Assembly (NCBI GenBank): GCA_903953565.1
Contig: CAJBKE010000004.1
Span: forward strand, 1 to 64,000
Source: an uncultured Verrucomicrobiota bacterium
Lineage (GTDB): Bacteria; Verrucomicrobiota; Verrucomicrobiia; Chthoniobacterales; JACTMZ01
Length of the DNA stretch: 64,000 nt
Reading direction: 5' to 3'
Part shown: positions 1 to 8,458 of the stretch, piece by piece
Position numbering within the stretch: position 1 is the stretch's first letter
How the letters are laid out: every line of letters starts with the position of its first letter
Program-made: the position numbers and the translations under genes
Notes under the pieces: model-generated
Told to the model about the DNA's origin: nothing
The model's input: the letters and a program-made list of their open reading frames with translations, nothing else
Databases searched by the model: none

Positions 1-1
1 A

Positions 2-3000
2 ACCATCGAAATTCTCGGCAGCGCTGCTGGCGCCAAGACCGTCACCTTCAGCGGCATTGTCAGTGGCGCTGGTGGCATGTTTGTCAACAATGCCAATGCG
101 ACGGTGCTGTTCGACGCGGCCAACACCCAATCGGGCCAACTCACGATCAACGCCGGCACCGTTCGCCTGGGCGGCACGGGCGACACATTTGGCGCCAACA
201 CGCAAGCCATCCGCGTTGGCACGGGCGCGAGTCTCGACTTAAACAACGTCAGCACCACGGTCGGATCGGTCGGCGAAGAAGGCTCTAGCGACGGCGGCAC
301 TATTTCTCTTGGTTCCGCCGTTCTTACTGTCGGCGGCAGTGCGACGACCTTCCAAAACAGCATCTCCGGCACCGGGGGCATCACCCACAGCGGAAGCGGC
401 ACCTTAAATCTCTACGGCTCTCAGAGTTACTCTGGCACAACGTCCGTCAGCGCGGGCACGATTGCCACCGGCGTGGCTATGTCGTCTGCCGTCTACAGCA
501 TCACTGGCACCGGCACTTTTTCCACCTCCGCTGCAAATCTCATTTCCGATACCGCCTCGATGACTCTTGGCGGCGGCACTCTTTCGATCGGTGGAGCGGA
601 GACTTTTGGCAACAATGGCGTCTCCCTGACCGCGTCGACTTCCTCCACTGTTTCCGTTGGCAGCGGGTTCACGGCCTCCGTCAGCGGCACGGTTACCGGC
701 AGCGGCAACGTTAGCAAAACCGGAACAGGTCAAATCAATCTCTCGGGCAACAATGACTACACCGGCACCACCACGGTGAGCGCCGGTTTCTTAGAAGCTC
801 AAAGCGCGAACGCGTTGGGTTCCGTAGCGGCTGGCACCACGGTCAGTTCCGGGGCGACTCTGAAGCTCTGGAGCGCTACTGGCTTCACCAGCGCGGCCGA
901 GGCTCTGACCATCAATGGCAGCGGTGTTGGATCCGGCGGCGCCCTGCTCAACGAGGGTGGCAGCAACTCCTACGCGGGGGCCATCACTCTTGGCTCCGCT
1001 TCACGAATCAACGCGTCGACCAACACCACCCTCACGCTCGATGTGGCCAGCGGCAGCGCTATTACCGGCACGCAGAACCTGACATTCGGTGGCAACGGAA
1101 ACATCCTGGTCAATGACAACATTGCCATCTCCAGCGGGACAATCACCAAGGACGGCAACGGGCGCGTGACTATCTCGGGAACGCAAACGGCCACCGGCGG
1201 CATCACGGTCAGCGGCGGAACGCTGGTCTACAATGCCTCCAACAGTGGCAGCGGCGCAGTCACGGTCAACAGCGGCGGCACGATTGCCGGCACCGGCTCG
1301 ATCGGCGCCACGACGATCAAGAGCGGTGGCACGATGAGTCCGGGCAACAGTCCCGGCACGCAGACCTACTCCAATCTGACTTGGGAGGGCGGCGGCAATT
1401 ACAACTGGCAAATCCATGACGCGACCGGCGCGGCGGGCACTGGCTATGACACCTTCTCGACGGGTTCTTTCTCCATCACTGCGAATTCCGGCAGCAAGTT
1501 CAACGTCAACCTGTGGTCGCTATCCGGCGTTGGTCCCGACACGAATGGTGCCGCGATCAACTTCGACAGCGCGAACGATGGCTCGTGGGTTCTCGGAACA
1601 TTCTCGAGCATCAGCGGCTTCGCGGCCAATGCCTTCACGATCAACACGGCTTCGGCGAACGGCACCAGCGGTTTCGCCAATTCGTTTACCGGCGGCACCT
1701 TCAGTATTTCCACCAATTCCACCCAGTTGCTCCTTGTCTACACGGCGCCGGTCTCGAACTTCACGGTCACGGTGAACTCTGGCGCGGTTGATCAAGGCGC
1801 CGGTTCCGGTATCACAGGTGGCGCGGCCCAGTTCACAGGTGCGGGGGCACTCATCAAGCTCGGCTTGGGGACGTTGGTCATGACCAACAACAACAATACC
1901 TACAGCGGCGCCACGACGATTGCCGAAGGAGCGATCTCCATCACCGCAGCATCTCCCAGCGGGTCCGCTGGCGCGTTGGGCAACGCCTCCACGCCGGTCG
2001 CGGTGGGCACGACCACCAACGCAGTGGCCGCTGGCTTCGACTTTGGCGCTGCTGTGGAGAACGGGCGCGAGTTGACCATCAACGCGGGTAACGGCGCAGG
2101 CGGAACCCGCGCCATCACGACTTCCTTCGGCTCTGGCACCGCCACGCAGTCCGGTGGAGTTACGGTCGGAACCAACACGGCGATCACTGTTGCAAGTGGT
2201 TCGACACTGCTGGTCTCCGGAGCCCTCACTGGCACGTCGGGCCTGAGCGTGAACGGCAGCGGTGTGACAGTTCTTTCCGGTAGCAGCACTAGCTTCAGCG
2301 GCCCTATCACCAACGCCACCGGATCGACACTGCGTGTCGGCAACAACAGCGGCCTCGGCACGGGTAGCCTTGTTTTGAATGGGGGCACTTTTGCCTCCGA
2401 CAGCGGCACCGCGCGCACCCTGGCCAACAATATCACGCTCGGCGGCAATGTGACCCTCGGCGATGCCACCGGAACCGGTGACCTCACCTTGAATGGAACT
2501 GTGGGTCTCGGCTCTTCCACGCGCACGCTCACGGTTGGCAACTTGACAACGCTCGGTGGCGCGGTCGGCGGATCCGGCGGCTTGACCAAGTCCGGCAGCG
2601 GAACGCTCATCCTCGCGGGTGTTAATACCTTCAGCGGCAATGTGGACATCACAGAGGGGCGCCTGAATGTCACCAACAGCAGCGCGATCGGCAATTCGGC
2701 CGCGGTTACTGTGTCCAGCGGCGCCACCCTCGGCGTGAGTTCGCTGGAAGAAATCGGGTCACTGGCCGGAGCCGGCGACGTTTCCCTCGGTGCCTTGCTC
2801 ATCGCGGGCGGAGCCAACACCTCGACCGTCTACTCCGGCGAGATGCGCAATGGCGCGGGTTTTGTCAAGAAAGGCACAGGCACTCTCACTCTGTCGGGTG
2901 CCAGCATCGCCACCGGCGAGACCTACATCGTGGGCGGAACACTTTTGTTCACCGCCAATCAGGGCGGCTCGTTCACCAACATCATCAACATCGGTGAAAC

Positions 3001-4795
3001 GGACTCCACCGGCGCCAATTCGATCTTCGCCATCGGCGGCAACGGGCTGACCTTTGCCAACAACGTCAACGTTCGCGCCGGTGACGCTGACACGGCCACC
3101 ATCGATGCGCAGAACACGACCGGCACGACCACGCTCAACGGCTTGCTGACGCTAGGGAAGAATGCGGACATCCGTGCGGCCGCGGGCGGCGGACTTCTCA
3201 TCAATGGCAACATTTCCGGCAACTTCACCATTGGTAAGCGTGGCGCCGGAACCGCCACCCTCGCGGGCACCACGGCCGGCGGCACAAAGTTCGACCTCTG
3301 GGAAGGTGAACTGCAGATCGCTAGTGCGGGCAACCTTGGGGACTCTGCCACTTCGATCAATAACAAGATTTACTTCGACAGCGGCAGCCTCGGCGCGACT
3401 GGAACCTTCACGATCGGCGCCAACAATGGCATGTTCGTTGGTGGTGGAGGTGCCAAGTTCCGCGTGTCCTCTGCGAACACTCTCACCGTGGCCGGCACCA
3501 TTGACAACACTGCCACCAATGTTATCACCAAGCTGGGTGACGGCACGCTGACCCTCACCAGCACGAGCAACTCGGGTAATAACCGCTTTGACCTGCTGGC
3601 TGGCGAACTCCAAGTCAGTGCGGTCGGAAACCTCGGTGACAAAACCGGTGCTTTCCTCGGCAACAAGCTCTTCTTCAATGGTGGCGCTTTGGGGGCCACC
3701 GGTAACATATTTTTGGATGGCGAGAACGGTGTCACTTTGGGCGGCAACGGCACAATTCGCGTCGCTACCGGCAACACGCTCACACTCCAAGGGTTTATCA
3801 ACGACCAAGAGCTCACCGGTCTGAGCCTCTCCAAAACTGGCGCTGGCACCTTGTTCTTCGACAAGACTGGCGTGAACGAGTTCAGCGGCACCACGCTCGT
3901 GATCAATGAGGGCGTGGTCAGCACTTGGAATCCCGCCCTCTTGCCCTCCGGTATACAGCTCGGCTCCGCCACCGCGGCAACATCCGGCACTTACCGTTTT
4001 GCCAAGACGGATGGCGGCGTCACCGCGAATAACAATTTCACTGTCAACTCCGGCGGCGGCGGCATCCAAGTCACCGACAACACGCTCACCGTTGGCGGAA
4101 CCATTTCAGGAAGCGGCAATTTCAGCAAAACCGGTGCCGGCAGCCTCACCTTGACTGGCAACAACGGTTACAACGGCGCTCTCACCGTCAGCGCCGGAAC
4201 GCTGCAGCTCAATCGCACCGGCGGAGCATCGCTCGGCTCGGTAGGCTCGATCAATGTTGCTGGCACCGCCACGCTGCTCATTTCGGCGACGAGCCAAGTC
4301 AACAACGACCAAGTTGAAGTGACGCTCTCCGGCGGCACAATCACGCGTGGGACCGGCGTGAGTGAAGTCTTCGGGAATCTCAATGTTTCCGCGGCCTCCT
4401 TCCTTAATTTCGGCAGCGGAACCGCTGGCTCCATCGAATTTGGGACGTATACACAAGACACCGGAAGCGCGCTCCTCACCGTGCAGAACTTCTTCCAAGG
4501 CAACTCCCTCGTTTTCAGCCAAAACCTCGTGGACCTCGGTTACATTTCTGCGTCGTCCGCAGGCAGCTTCAACAACGGCTACTTCGCCTTTGCCGACGGG
4601 TTCAACACCACTTGGAATGGCTCTGATGCCTTCACCATCACGGCCATCCCTGAGCCCTCGACCTATCTGGCCGCGGCTGGATTGCTGGCGATGTTCCTCT
4701 GGCCGGTCCGCCGCCGTCTGATCAAAGACACCAAGTCGATCCTCGGCCTGCGTCCCAATGGTCGCGACCGCATCGAGTCTTACCGCAACGCCTGA
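2..4795 (+). CDS. Giant autotransporter-repeat PEP-CTERM surface protein (5' partial)
   Basis: The frame is open to the left edge, so the N-terminus and signal peptide lie outside the window; about 1,597 residues are visible. The protein is built of Gly/Ser/Thr/Asn-rich beta-strand repeats of the passenger-associated (PATR) type, recognisable by recurring units such as SKTGTGQINLSGNNDYTG and TTTVSAG. Such repeats fold as a long beta-helix on the cell surface. A conserved region precedes the C-terminus (TLSGGTITRG, then NFGSG). The end carries a PEP-CTERM sorting signal: AIPEPSTY, a hydrophobic stretch, then WPVRRR. The tail continues about 27 residues past the arginine cluster, which is unusual. 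An exosortase gene in this window is the likely processing enzyme. The exact ligand or role is unknown; adhesion or a surface coat is inference. Confidence 0.9.
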   Translation, partial: TIEILGSAAGAKTVTFSGIVSGAGGMFVNNANATVLFDAANTQSGQLTINAGTVRLGGTGDTFGANTQAIRVGTGASLDLNNVSTTVGSVGEEGSSDGGTISLGSAVLTVGGSATTFQNSISGTGGITHSGSGTLNLYGSQSYSGTTSVSAGTIATGVAMSSAVYSITGTGTFSTSAANLISDTASMTLGGGTLSIGGAETFGNNGVSLTASTSSTVSVGSGFTASVSGTVTGSGNVSKTGTGQINLSGNNDYTGTTTVSAGFLEAQSANALGSVAAGTTVSSGATLKLWSATGFTSAAEALTINGSGVGSGGALLNEGGSNSYAGAITLGSASRINASTNTTLTLDVASGSAITGTQNLTFGGNGNILVNDNIAISSGTITKDGNGRVTISGTQTATGGITVSGGTLVYNASNSGSGAVTVNSGGTIAGTGSIGATTIKSGGTMSPGNSPGTQTYSNLTWEGGGNYNWQIHDATGAAGTGYDTFSTGSFSITANSGSKFNVNLWSLSGVGPDTNGAAINFDSANDGSWVLGTFSSISGFAANAFTINTASANGTSGFANSFTGGTFSISTNSTQLLLVYTAPVSNFTVTVNSGAVDQGAGSGITGGAAQFTGAGALIKLGLGTLVMTNNNNTYSGATTIAEGAISITAASPSGSAGALGNASTPVAVGTTTNAVAAGFDFGAAVENGRELTINAGNGAGGTRAITTSFGSGTATQSGGVTVGTNTAITVASGSTLLVSGALTGTSGLSVNGSGVTVLSGSSTSFSGPITNATGSTLRVGNNSGLGTGSLVLNGGTFASDSGTARTLANNITLGGNVTLGDATGTGDLTLNGTVGLGSSTRTLTVGNLTTLGGAVGGSGGLTKSGSGTLILAGVNTFSGNVDITEGRLNVTNSSAIGNSAAVTVSSGATLGVSSLEEIGSLAGAGDVSLGALLIAGGANTSTVYSGEMRNGAGFVKKGTGTLTLSGASIATGETYIVGGTLLFTANQGGSFTNIINIGETDSTGANSIFAIGGNGLTFANNVNVRAGDADTATIDAQNTTGTTTLNGLLTLGKNADIRAAAGGGLLINGNISGNFTIGKRGAGTATLAGTTAGGTKFDLWEGELQIASAGNLGDSATSINNKIYFDSGSLGATGTFTIGANNGMFVGGGGAKFRVSSANTLTVAGTIDNTATNVITKLGDGTLTLTSTSNSGNNRFDLLAGELQVSAVGNLGDKTGAFLGNKLFFNGGALGATGNIFLDGENGVTLGGNGTIRVATGNTLTLQGFINDQELTGLSLSKTGAGTLFFDKTGVNEFSGTTLVINEGVVSTWNPALLPSGIQLGSATAATSGTYRFAKTDGGVTANNNFTVNSGGGGIQVTDNTLTVGGTISGSGNFSKTGAGSLTLTGNNGYNGALTVSAGTLQLNRTGGASLGSVGSINVAGTATLLISATSQVNNDQVEVTLSGGTITRGTGVSEVFGNLNVSAASFLNFGSGTAGSIEFGTYTQDTGSALLTVQNFFQGNSLVFSQNLVDLGYISASSAGSFNNGYFAFADGFNTTWNGSDAFTITAIPEPSTYLAAAGLLAMFLWPVRRRLIKDTKSILGLRPNGRDRIESYRNA

Positions 4796-5385
4796 CCGCC
4801 TATGGCGGTTGTAGCGCGTGGCTGGTAACGAGTTGCGGTCTGTGGTCGACGAACGGCCGCCGCCAGGGGGCGACCCCCGGCAGTGCCCCTTCGGGCTACT
4901 CACCCAACGACAGCGGGGAGATTAGCAGAAACAAACAGACGAGCGGCGGCGTCCCCGCCGAAGAAACCATGGGTTCGCGGGACACCGTGTCGCAGCAACA
5001 GAAAGACTTAAACAGTTCTAAGCTCAAAACGCGCATCCGATCTCTCGACCTACCCATGAACAACGTGTTGAGAAACGATGCCTGGGGCCAAGTCTCCTGA
5101 CGCCGCCTTGCAGAGTGGGCTGCGTCCATTTGAAAGCTGCGCTTTATCCCGCTTGTTTGCGTACAGGGACCTCGGAATGTTACGAAAGCTTAACACTAAA
5201 CATCTTGTGCTGCGGTGACCCGCCGCGCACTGTTCCGCCCGTCATGAGCGGCCGCAAACCCGAATCTCCCGGCGTAATCGCCGATGCTTCGCATCGCTGC
5301 CTCGGTGCACCGTCCGCTCTTCTTCCCCTTGTTCTCGTCCCCGGCACAAAACCTGCTGTCTACGCAGCTAATCAGGAATCGACCC
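4796..5385. other. Intergenic region with small GC hairpins
   Basis: This 590-base gap separates two paralogous PEP-CTERM genes. Directly at the stop codon is a 6-bp hairpin (ACCGCC/GGCGGT, 4795-4809, 3-base loop) without a T tract, and at 4866-4878 a GGGGG/CCCCC hairpin with a CGA loop. Neither is a convincing intrinsic terminator. Short open frames here have no family resemblance and no ribosome binding site. I see no clear promoter; a weak sigma-54-like match near 4820 has the wrong spacing. The final 200 bases are likely to contain the promoter and leader of the next gene. Confidence 0.5.
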
Positions 5386-7782
5386 ATGCCGACCACGAGA
5401 ATGCCCACTAACCCAACATCCCGTTCGCTTCGCCTCGGGCGGCTTGCAGCCGTCCTTGGACTATTCGCCGTGCTTGCCCAGGAGTCGCTGCTCGCGGGAG
5501 CGACCAATAGCATGAAGAGCAGCTCCGCCATGAATTCGGCGGTCAACTATTCCACGGGAGTTTTGCCGAATAACACCACCGACGTTCTTATCACCACCAC
5601 TTCCACGAATCTGTCGATTACTGCAGCCACTGTGACCGCGGAGTCCCTCTCGGTGAGCAATGGCACCACTTACAATATCGGAAACCGCACCGGCAGCAGC
5701 GGCAACAGCACTCTCACCCTCGGAAACAGTGCCGGTTTCACCAATGCCTACTCCGGCGTGGCTAATGATCTTATCTTTCTCACCAACAACTCCTCGCTCA
5801 CCGTTCACGGTCCCAACCAAGACTCAGGCAGTGGGGCGCTACGGCTGGTCCTGGCCTCGTCCGGCAACTTCTCCGTCTTTTCCGGTTCCACCTTGACCGT
5901 TTCCGCGATCATCAGCGGAGGCTTCGGCATCACGAAGACTGGATCCGGCATTCTGACCTTGAGTGGGCTTAACACGTTCAGCGGCGGCACAACCCTGAGC
6001 GCCGGGCGGATCAACCTTTCGGGCTCGGGAACTCTCGGGGCCAGCAATAGCACGGTGACGGTCAGCGGAGGAACGCTCGATCTGGGCGGATCCGCCACGG
6101 TCACCAATTCGAGCCTGACCGTCTCAGGGGGCATTGTGACGAATGGGACTTTCAACGCCGCCAGTTATTCCCTGCAGGGCGGCACGGTCTCGGCCGCGCT
6201 GGGCGGTTCGGGCGCTTTGACCAAGAGCGGCTCAGGCACGGTGACTCTCGCGGGAAACAATTCCGGCTACACCGGAGCGGTCAACGTCCAACAGGGGACG
6301 ATCGTCACCGCGAACAACAACGCGCTGGGGGCCAACGCGGTCACTTTGACCAACGGCGCCATCCTTGCCGACAACGGTCGGACCATCGCCAATAACTTCA
6401 CCATCGGCAGCATGCCGGCAACGGTGGCGCTGCAATCTTGGGATTTTACCGGGCCCGGCAACGTGGCGACTTTCGCCGCCACTTTCACAAACTCTTCGCT
6501 GGTCACCAACGCACCCCTTAACCTACTGACCCGTGGTGCAGGCGCGTCCGCCAGCACTGGGGCAAACTCTTTCCGGACAACTGGGTTTGAGAACAACGGC
6601 ATCAGCACCACCAATACCGATTATTTCCAATGGCAGGTGGCTGGCGGGGTTGGGGGAATGTCGCTGCGAACGTTGGACGCGCGTTTCAATGGAACAGCAG
6701 GCTTCTATGCATCGCCTGGTGTCACCAACCAGTTTGCATGGAGCACAAACGGGTCGGACTTCAACTTGATCAGCTCGCCGTTCGTCATGACATCCCCCAC
6801 AAGTATGCCGCAAATTGATTTGGCTGGCATCGCGGCACTACAGAACCTCGGGACAAATTCGACTGTCACTTTCAGGTTTTACGCCTCGGGCCAGACCTCG
6901 AGCGGCGGCTGGGGCTTCAACTCGCCGGGCGCAGGGACCAATGGCCTTTCTTTAGGCGGTGCTTTCCAAAACGCGGCCACCGGTTCCGGCACCCTGGGCA
7001 TCACGGAAGCCGGCACGGCGACCTTCAGCGGGAACATCGTGAACCACAACGCAGCCATCTTCACCGCAGCCAGCGGGGGCACGGCGACCTTTTCCGGTGT
7101 CGTTTCCGGTGCAGGTTCGTTGAACAAAACCGGCGCGGGCACCGTGTCGCTCGCCGGCTCCTCGGCCAACACATTCACCGGCATCACCACGGTGAGCGAG
7201 GGGACTTTGCAGCTCAACAAGACGGCGGACACCGATGCCATCGCGGGTGACATCGAAGTGAACAGCGACGCGTTCCTGCTCTTGTCAGCCAGTGGTAACG
7301 TGGCCGACGCAGCGGAGGTCACGCTGTCTGGCGGCACGATCACGCGCGGCGCCGGGGTGAGCGAAACATTCGGTGCGCTCAATCTCAGTGCGGCGTCCAC
7401 GCTCGACTTTGGTCTGGGCGCCACGGGCAGTCTGAACTTTGGGATTTACGAAGAGAACGCAGCGCCGAGCGCTTTGCTCACACTCCAAAACTTTATCCCG
7501 GGCAACTCGTTCACGTTCATCAACGCGAACTTCTCGGAGGCTAGCATCAACAGCTACTTCACCTTCGGGTCAGGGTTCGTGAACAGGAGCATCATCGACA
7601 ACGGCTCCAGCTCGTTCACCATCACCGCCATCCCCGAGCCTTCGACGTATCTGGCCGCGGCCGGCTTGCTCAGCCTGATGCTCTGGCCCTCGCGCAAGCG
7701 GTTGCTCAAGGATGCGAGGAAGATCCTCGGACTCCGCGCGCCCATGCGGGATAGGCTCGCGGCGCAGAGGCAGAAAGCATAG
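5386..7782 (+). CDS. Autotransporter-repeat PEP-CTERM surface protein
   Basis: About 798 residues. I chose the ATG at 5386 because AGGA lies nine bases upstream; an in-frame ATG at 5284 would put a long non-signal-like extension in front. After a basic N-terminus (RSLRLGR) comes a hydrophobic signal segment (LAAVLGLFAVLAQ). The body is PATR-type beta-strand repeats (for example KTGSGILTLSGLNTFSGG). Residues around 350-530 form a non-repeat insert that resembles the folds found in secreted PEP-CTERM proteins. The C-terminal region (VTLSGGTITRGAGVSE, AIPEPSTYLAAAGLL, LWPSRKR, KILGLR) is nearly the same as in the protein that ends at 4795, so the two are tandem paralogues sharing sorting signal and tail extension. 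Probably exported by Sec, then processed by exosortase at the outer surface. Confidence 0.9.
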   Translation: MPTTRMPTNPTSRSLRLGRLAAVLGLFAVLAQESLLAGATNSMKSSSAMNSAVNYSTGVLPNNTTDVLITTTSTNLSITAATVTAESLSVSNGTTYNIGNRTGSSGNSTLTLGNSAGFTNAYSGVANDLIFLTNNSSLTVHGPNQDSGSGALRLVLASSGNFSVFSGSTLTVSAIISGGFGITKTGSGILTLSGLNTFSGGTTLSAGRINLSGSGTLGASNSTVTVSGGTLDLGGSATVTNSSLTVSGGIVTNGTFNAASYSLQGGTVSAALGGSGALTKSGSGTVTLAGNNSGYTGAVNVQQGTIVTANNNALGANAVTLTNGAILADNGRTIANNFTIGSMPATVALQSWDFTGPGNVATFAATFTNSSLVTNAPLNLLTRGAGASASTGANSFRTTGFENNGISTTNTDYFQWQVAGGVGGMSLRTLDARFNGTAGFYASPGVTNQFAWSTNGSDFNLISSPFVMTSPTSMPQIDLAGIAALQNLGTNSTVTFRFYASGQTSSGGWGFNSPGAGTNGLSLGGAFQNAATGSGTLGITEAGTATFSGNIVNHNAAIFTAASGGTATFSGVVSGAGSLNKTGAGTVSLAGSSANTFTGITTVSEGTLQLNKTADTDAIAGDIEVNSDAFLLLSASGNVADAAEVTLSGGTITRGAGVSETFGALNLSAASTLDFGLGATGSLNFGIYEENAAPSALLTLQNFIPGNSFTFINANFSEASINSYFTFGSGFVNRSIIDNGSSSFTITAIPEPSTYLAAAGLLSLMLWPSRKRLLKDARKILGLRAPMRDRLAAQRQKA

Positions 7783-8061
7783 GGCAGACGGCAATTAGCC
7801 GGCGACCGGCGTTCGCAGATCGGGAGTCGGAAATTTTTGGGCCCCGCTTGAAGCAGCTGAGCGCCAGCTAACCGGGGGCCGACAACGGCAGGGCGTGGAT
7901 AGCCTAAAGGCAAACAGAGAGCGCGCAGGAGCTGAGCGCAGCGGTCACATGATCTCCGATTTCGCACGGCCGCGGTGACCTGCTGGCCGGCGCTGGCTGG
8001 ATGCTCCGCGCTCGCTGAAGTTTTGGTTCAAATTCCTTATGAGCGCGGTGATACTGACAGA

Positions 8062-8331
8062 ATGCCAAGGTGCGAACATTGCGGGTTTGGACACGCGTCG
8101 TCTGACCGCTGCGTGAACTGCGGGAGCACGGATCCGTTTCCGCGACGCCGCGTTTACAAGCTGCTTATCGTTATGTTGTCACTCGTTCTTGCCGCCGTGG
8201 CTGGCTATTATTTCTACGGGCGCGCGTTGGAGCTGAACAGAGCGGAGGAACGGGCCAAGGCTGTCGGCAGCCGTGTCTATGAGACGGGGAGCGAGCAGAG
8301 GGCTGAAAGAGGAGAGCTGAAAGCTGAGTGA
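8062..8331 (+). CDS. Small zinc-ribbon membrane protein
   Basis: Predicted 89 residues. The start at 8062 is chosen because the text before it is low in coding character; no good ribosome binding site is visible. Residues 4-21 hold a zinc ribbon of the pattern C-x2-C-x9-C-x2-C (CEHC ... CVNC). A single membrane segment follows (LLIVMLSLVLAAVAGYYFYG), then a charged tail. The last 20 or so codons run into a purine-rich low-complexity repeat (8280-8400) that recurs elsewhere in the window, so the C-terminus may have been extended by repeat insertion. Small zinc-ribbon/one-helix proteins of this shape are common in Verrucomicrobiota, with no known function. The 279 bases upstream hold only minor hairpins. 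Confidence 0.6.
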   Translation: MPRCEHCGFGHASSDRCVNCGSTDPFPRRRVYKLLIVMLSLVLAAVAGYYFYGRALELNRAEERAKAVGSRVYETGSEQRAERGELKAE

Positions 8332-8410
8332 GAGCTTGGAGCAGGGAGTGTGGAGCGCCCGGCAAGGCTGAGAGCGGAGACCTGAAACCCGAGAGAAAGG
8401 CGGGCGGCCG
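8281..8410. repeat. Purine-rich low-complexity repeat
   Basis: A degenerate block of short words such as GAGCTGAAAGCTGAG, GGAGCAGGGAG and ACCTGAAACC. The same words recur at 10326-10375, 10504-10530 and inside the exosortase gene at 11235-11305. It covers the 3' end of the zinc-ribbon gene and the short gap before the next gene. It looks like a dispersed, slippage-prone intergenic element rather than coding sequence. Confidence 0.5.
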
Positions 8411-8458
8411 GAAGCCTTACGCTCTAACTCAAACTCAGGTGTCAGCCTTGGGTCCCGC

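Noticed and set aside
4818-4840. TGGC ... TTGCGG resembling a sigma-54 promoter of PEP-CTERM genes
   Set aside because: The GG-to-GC distance is 13 or 9 bases, not the required 10.
1900-4903. Several minus-strand frames opposite the first giant PEP-CTERM gene
   Set aside because: Pro/Val/Arg-rich mirror images of Gly/Thr/Ser-rich repeats without start signals.
8034-8048. GGTTCAAATTCC resembling a tRNA T-arm
   Set aside because: Stem bases do not pair with a 7-base loop, and no acceptor, D or anticodon arm fits around it.
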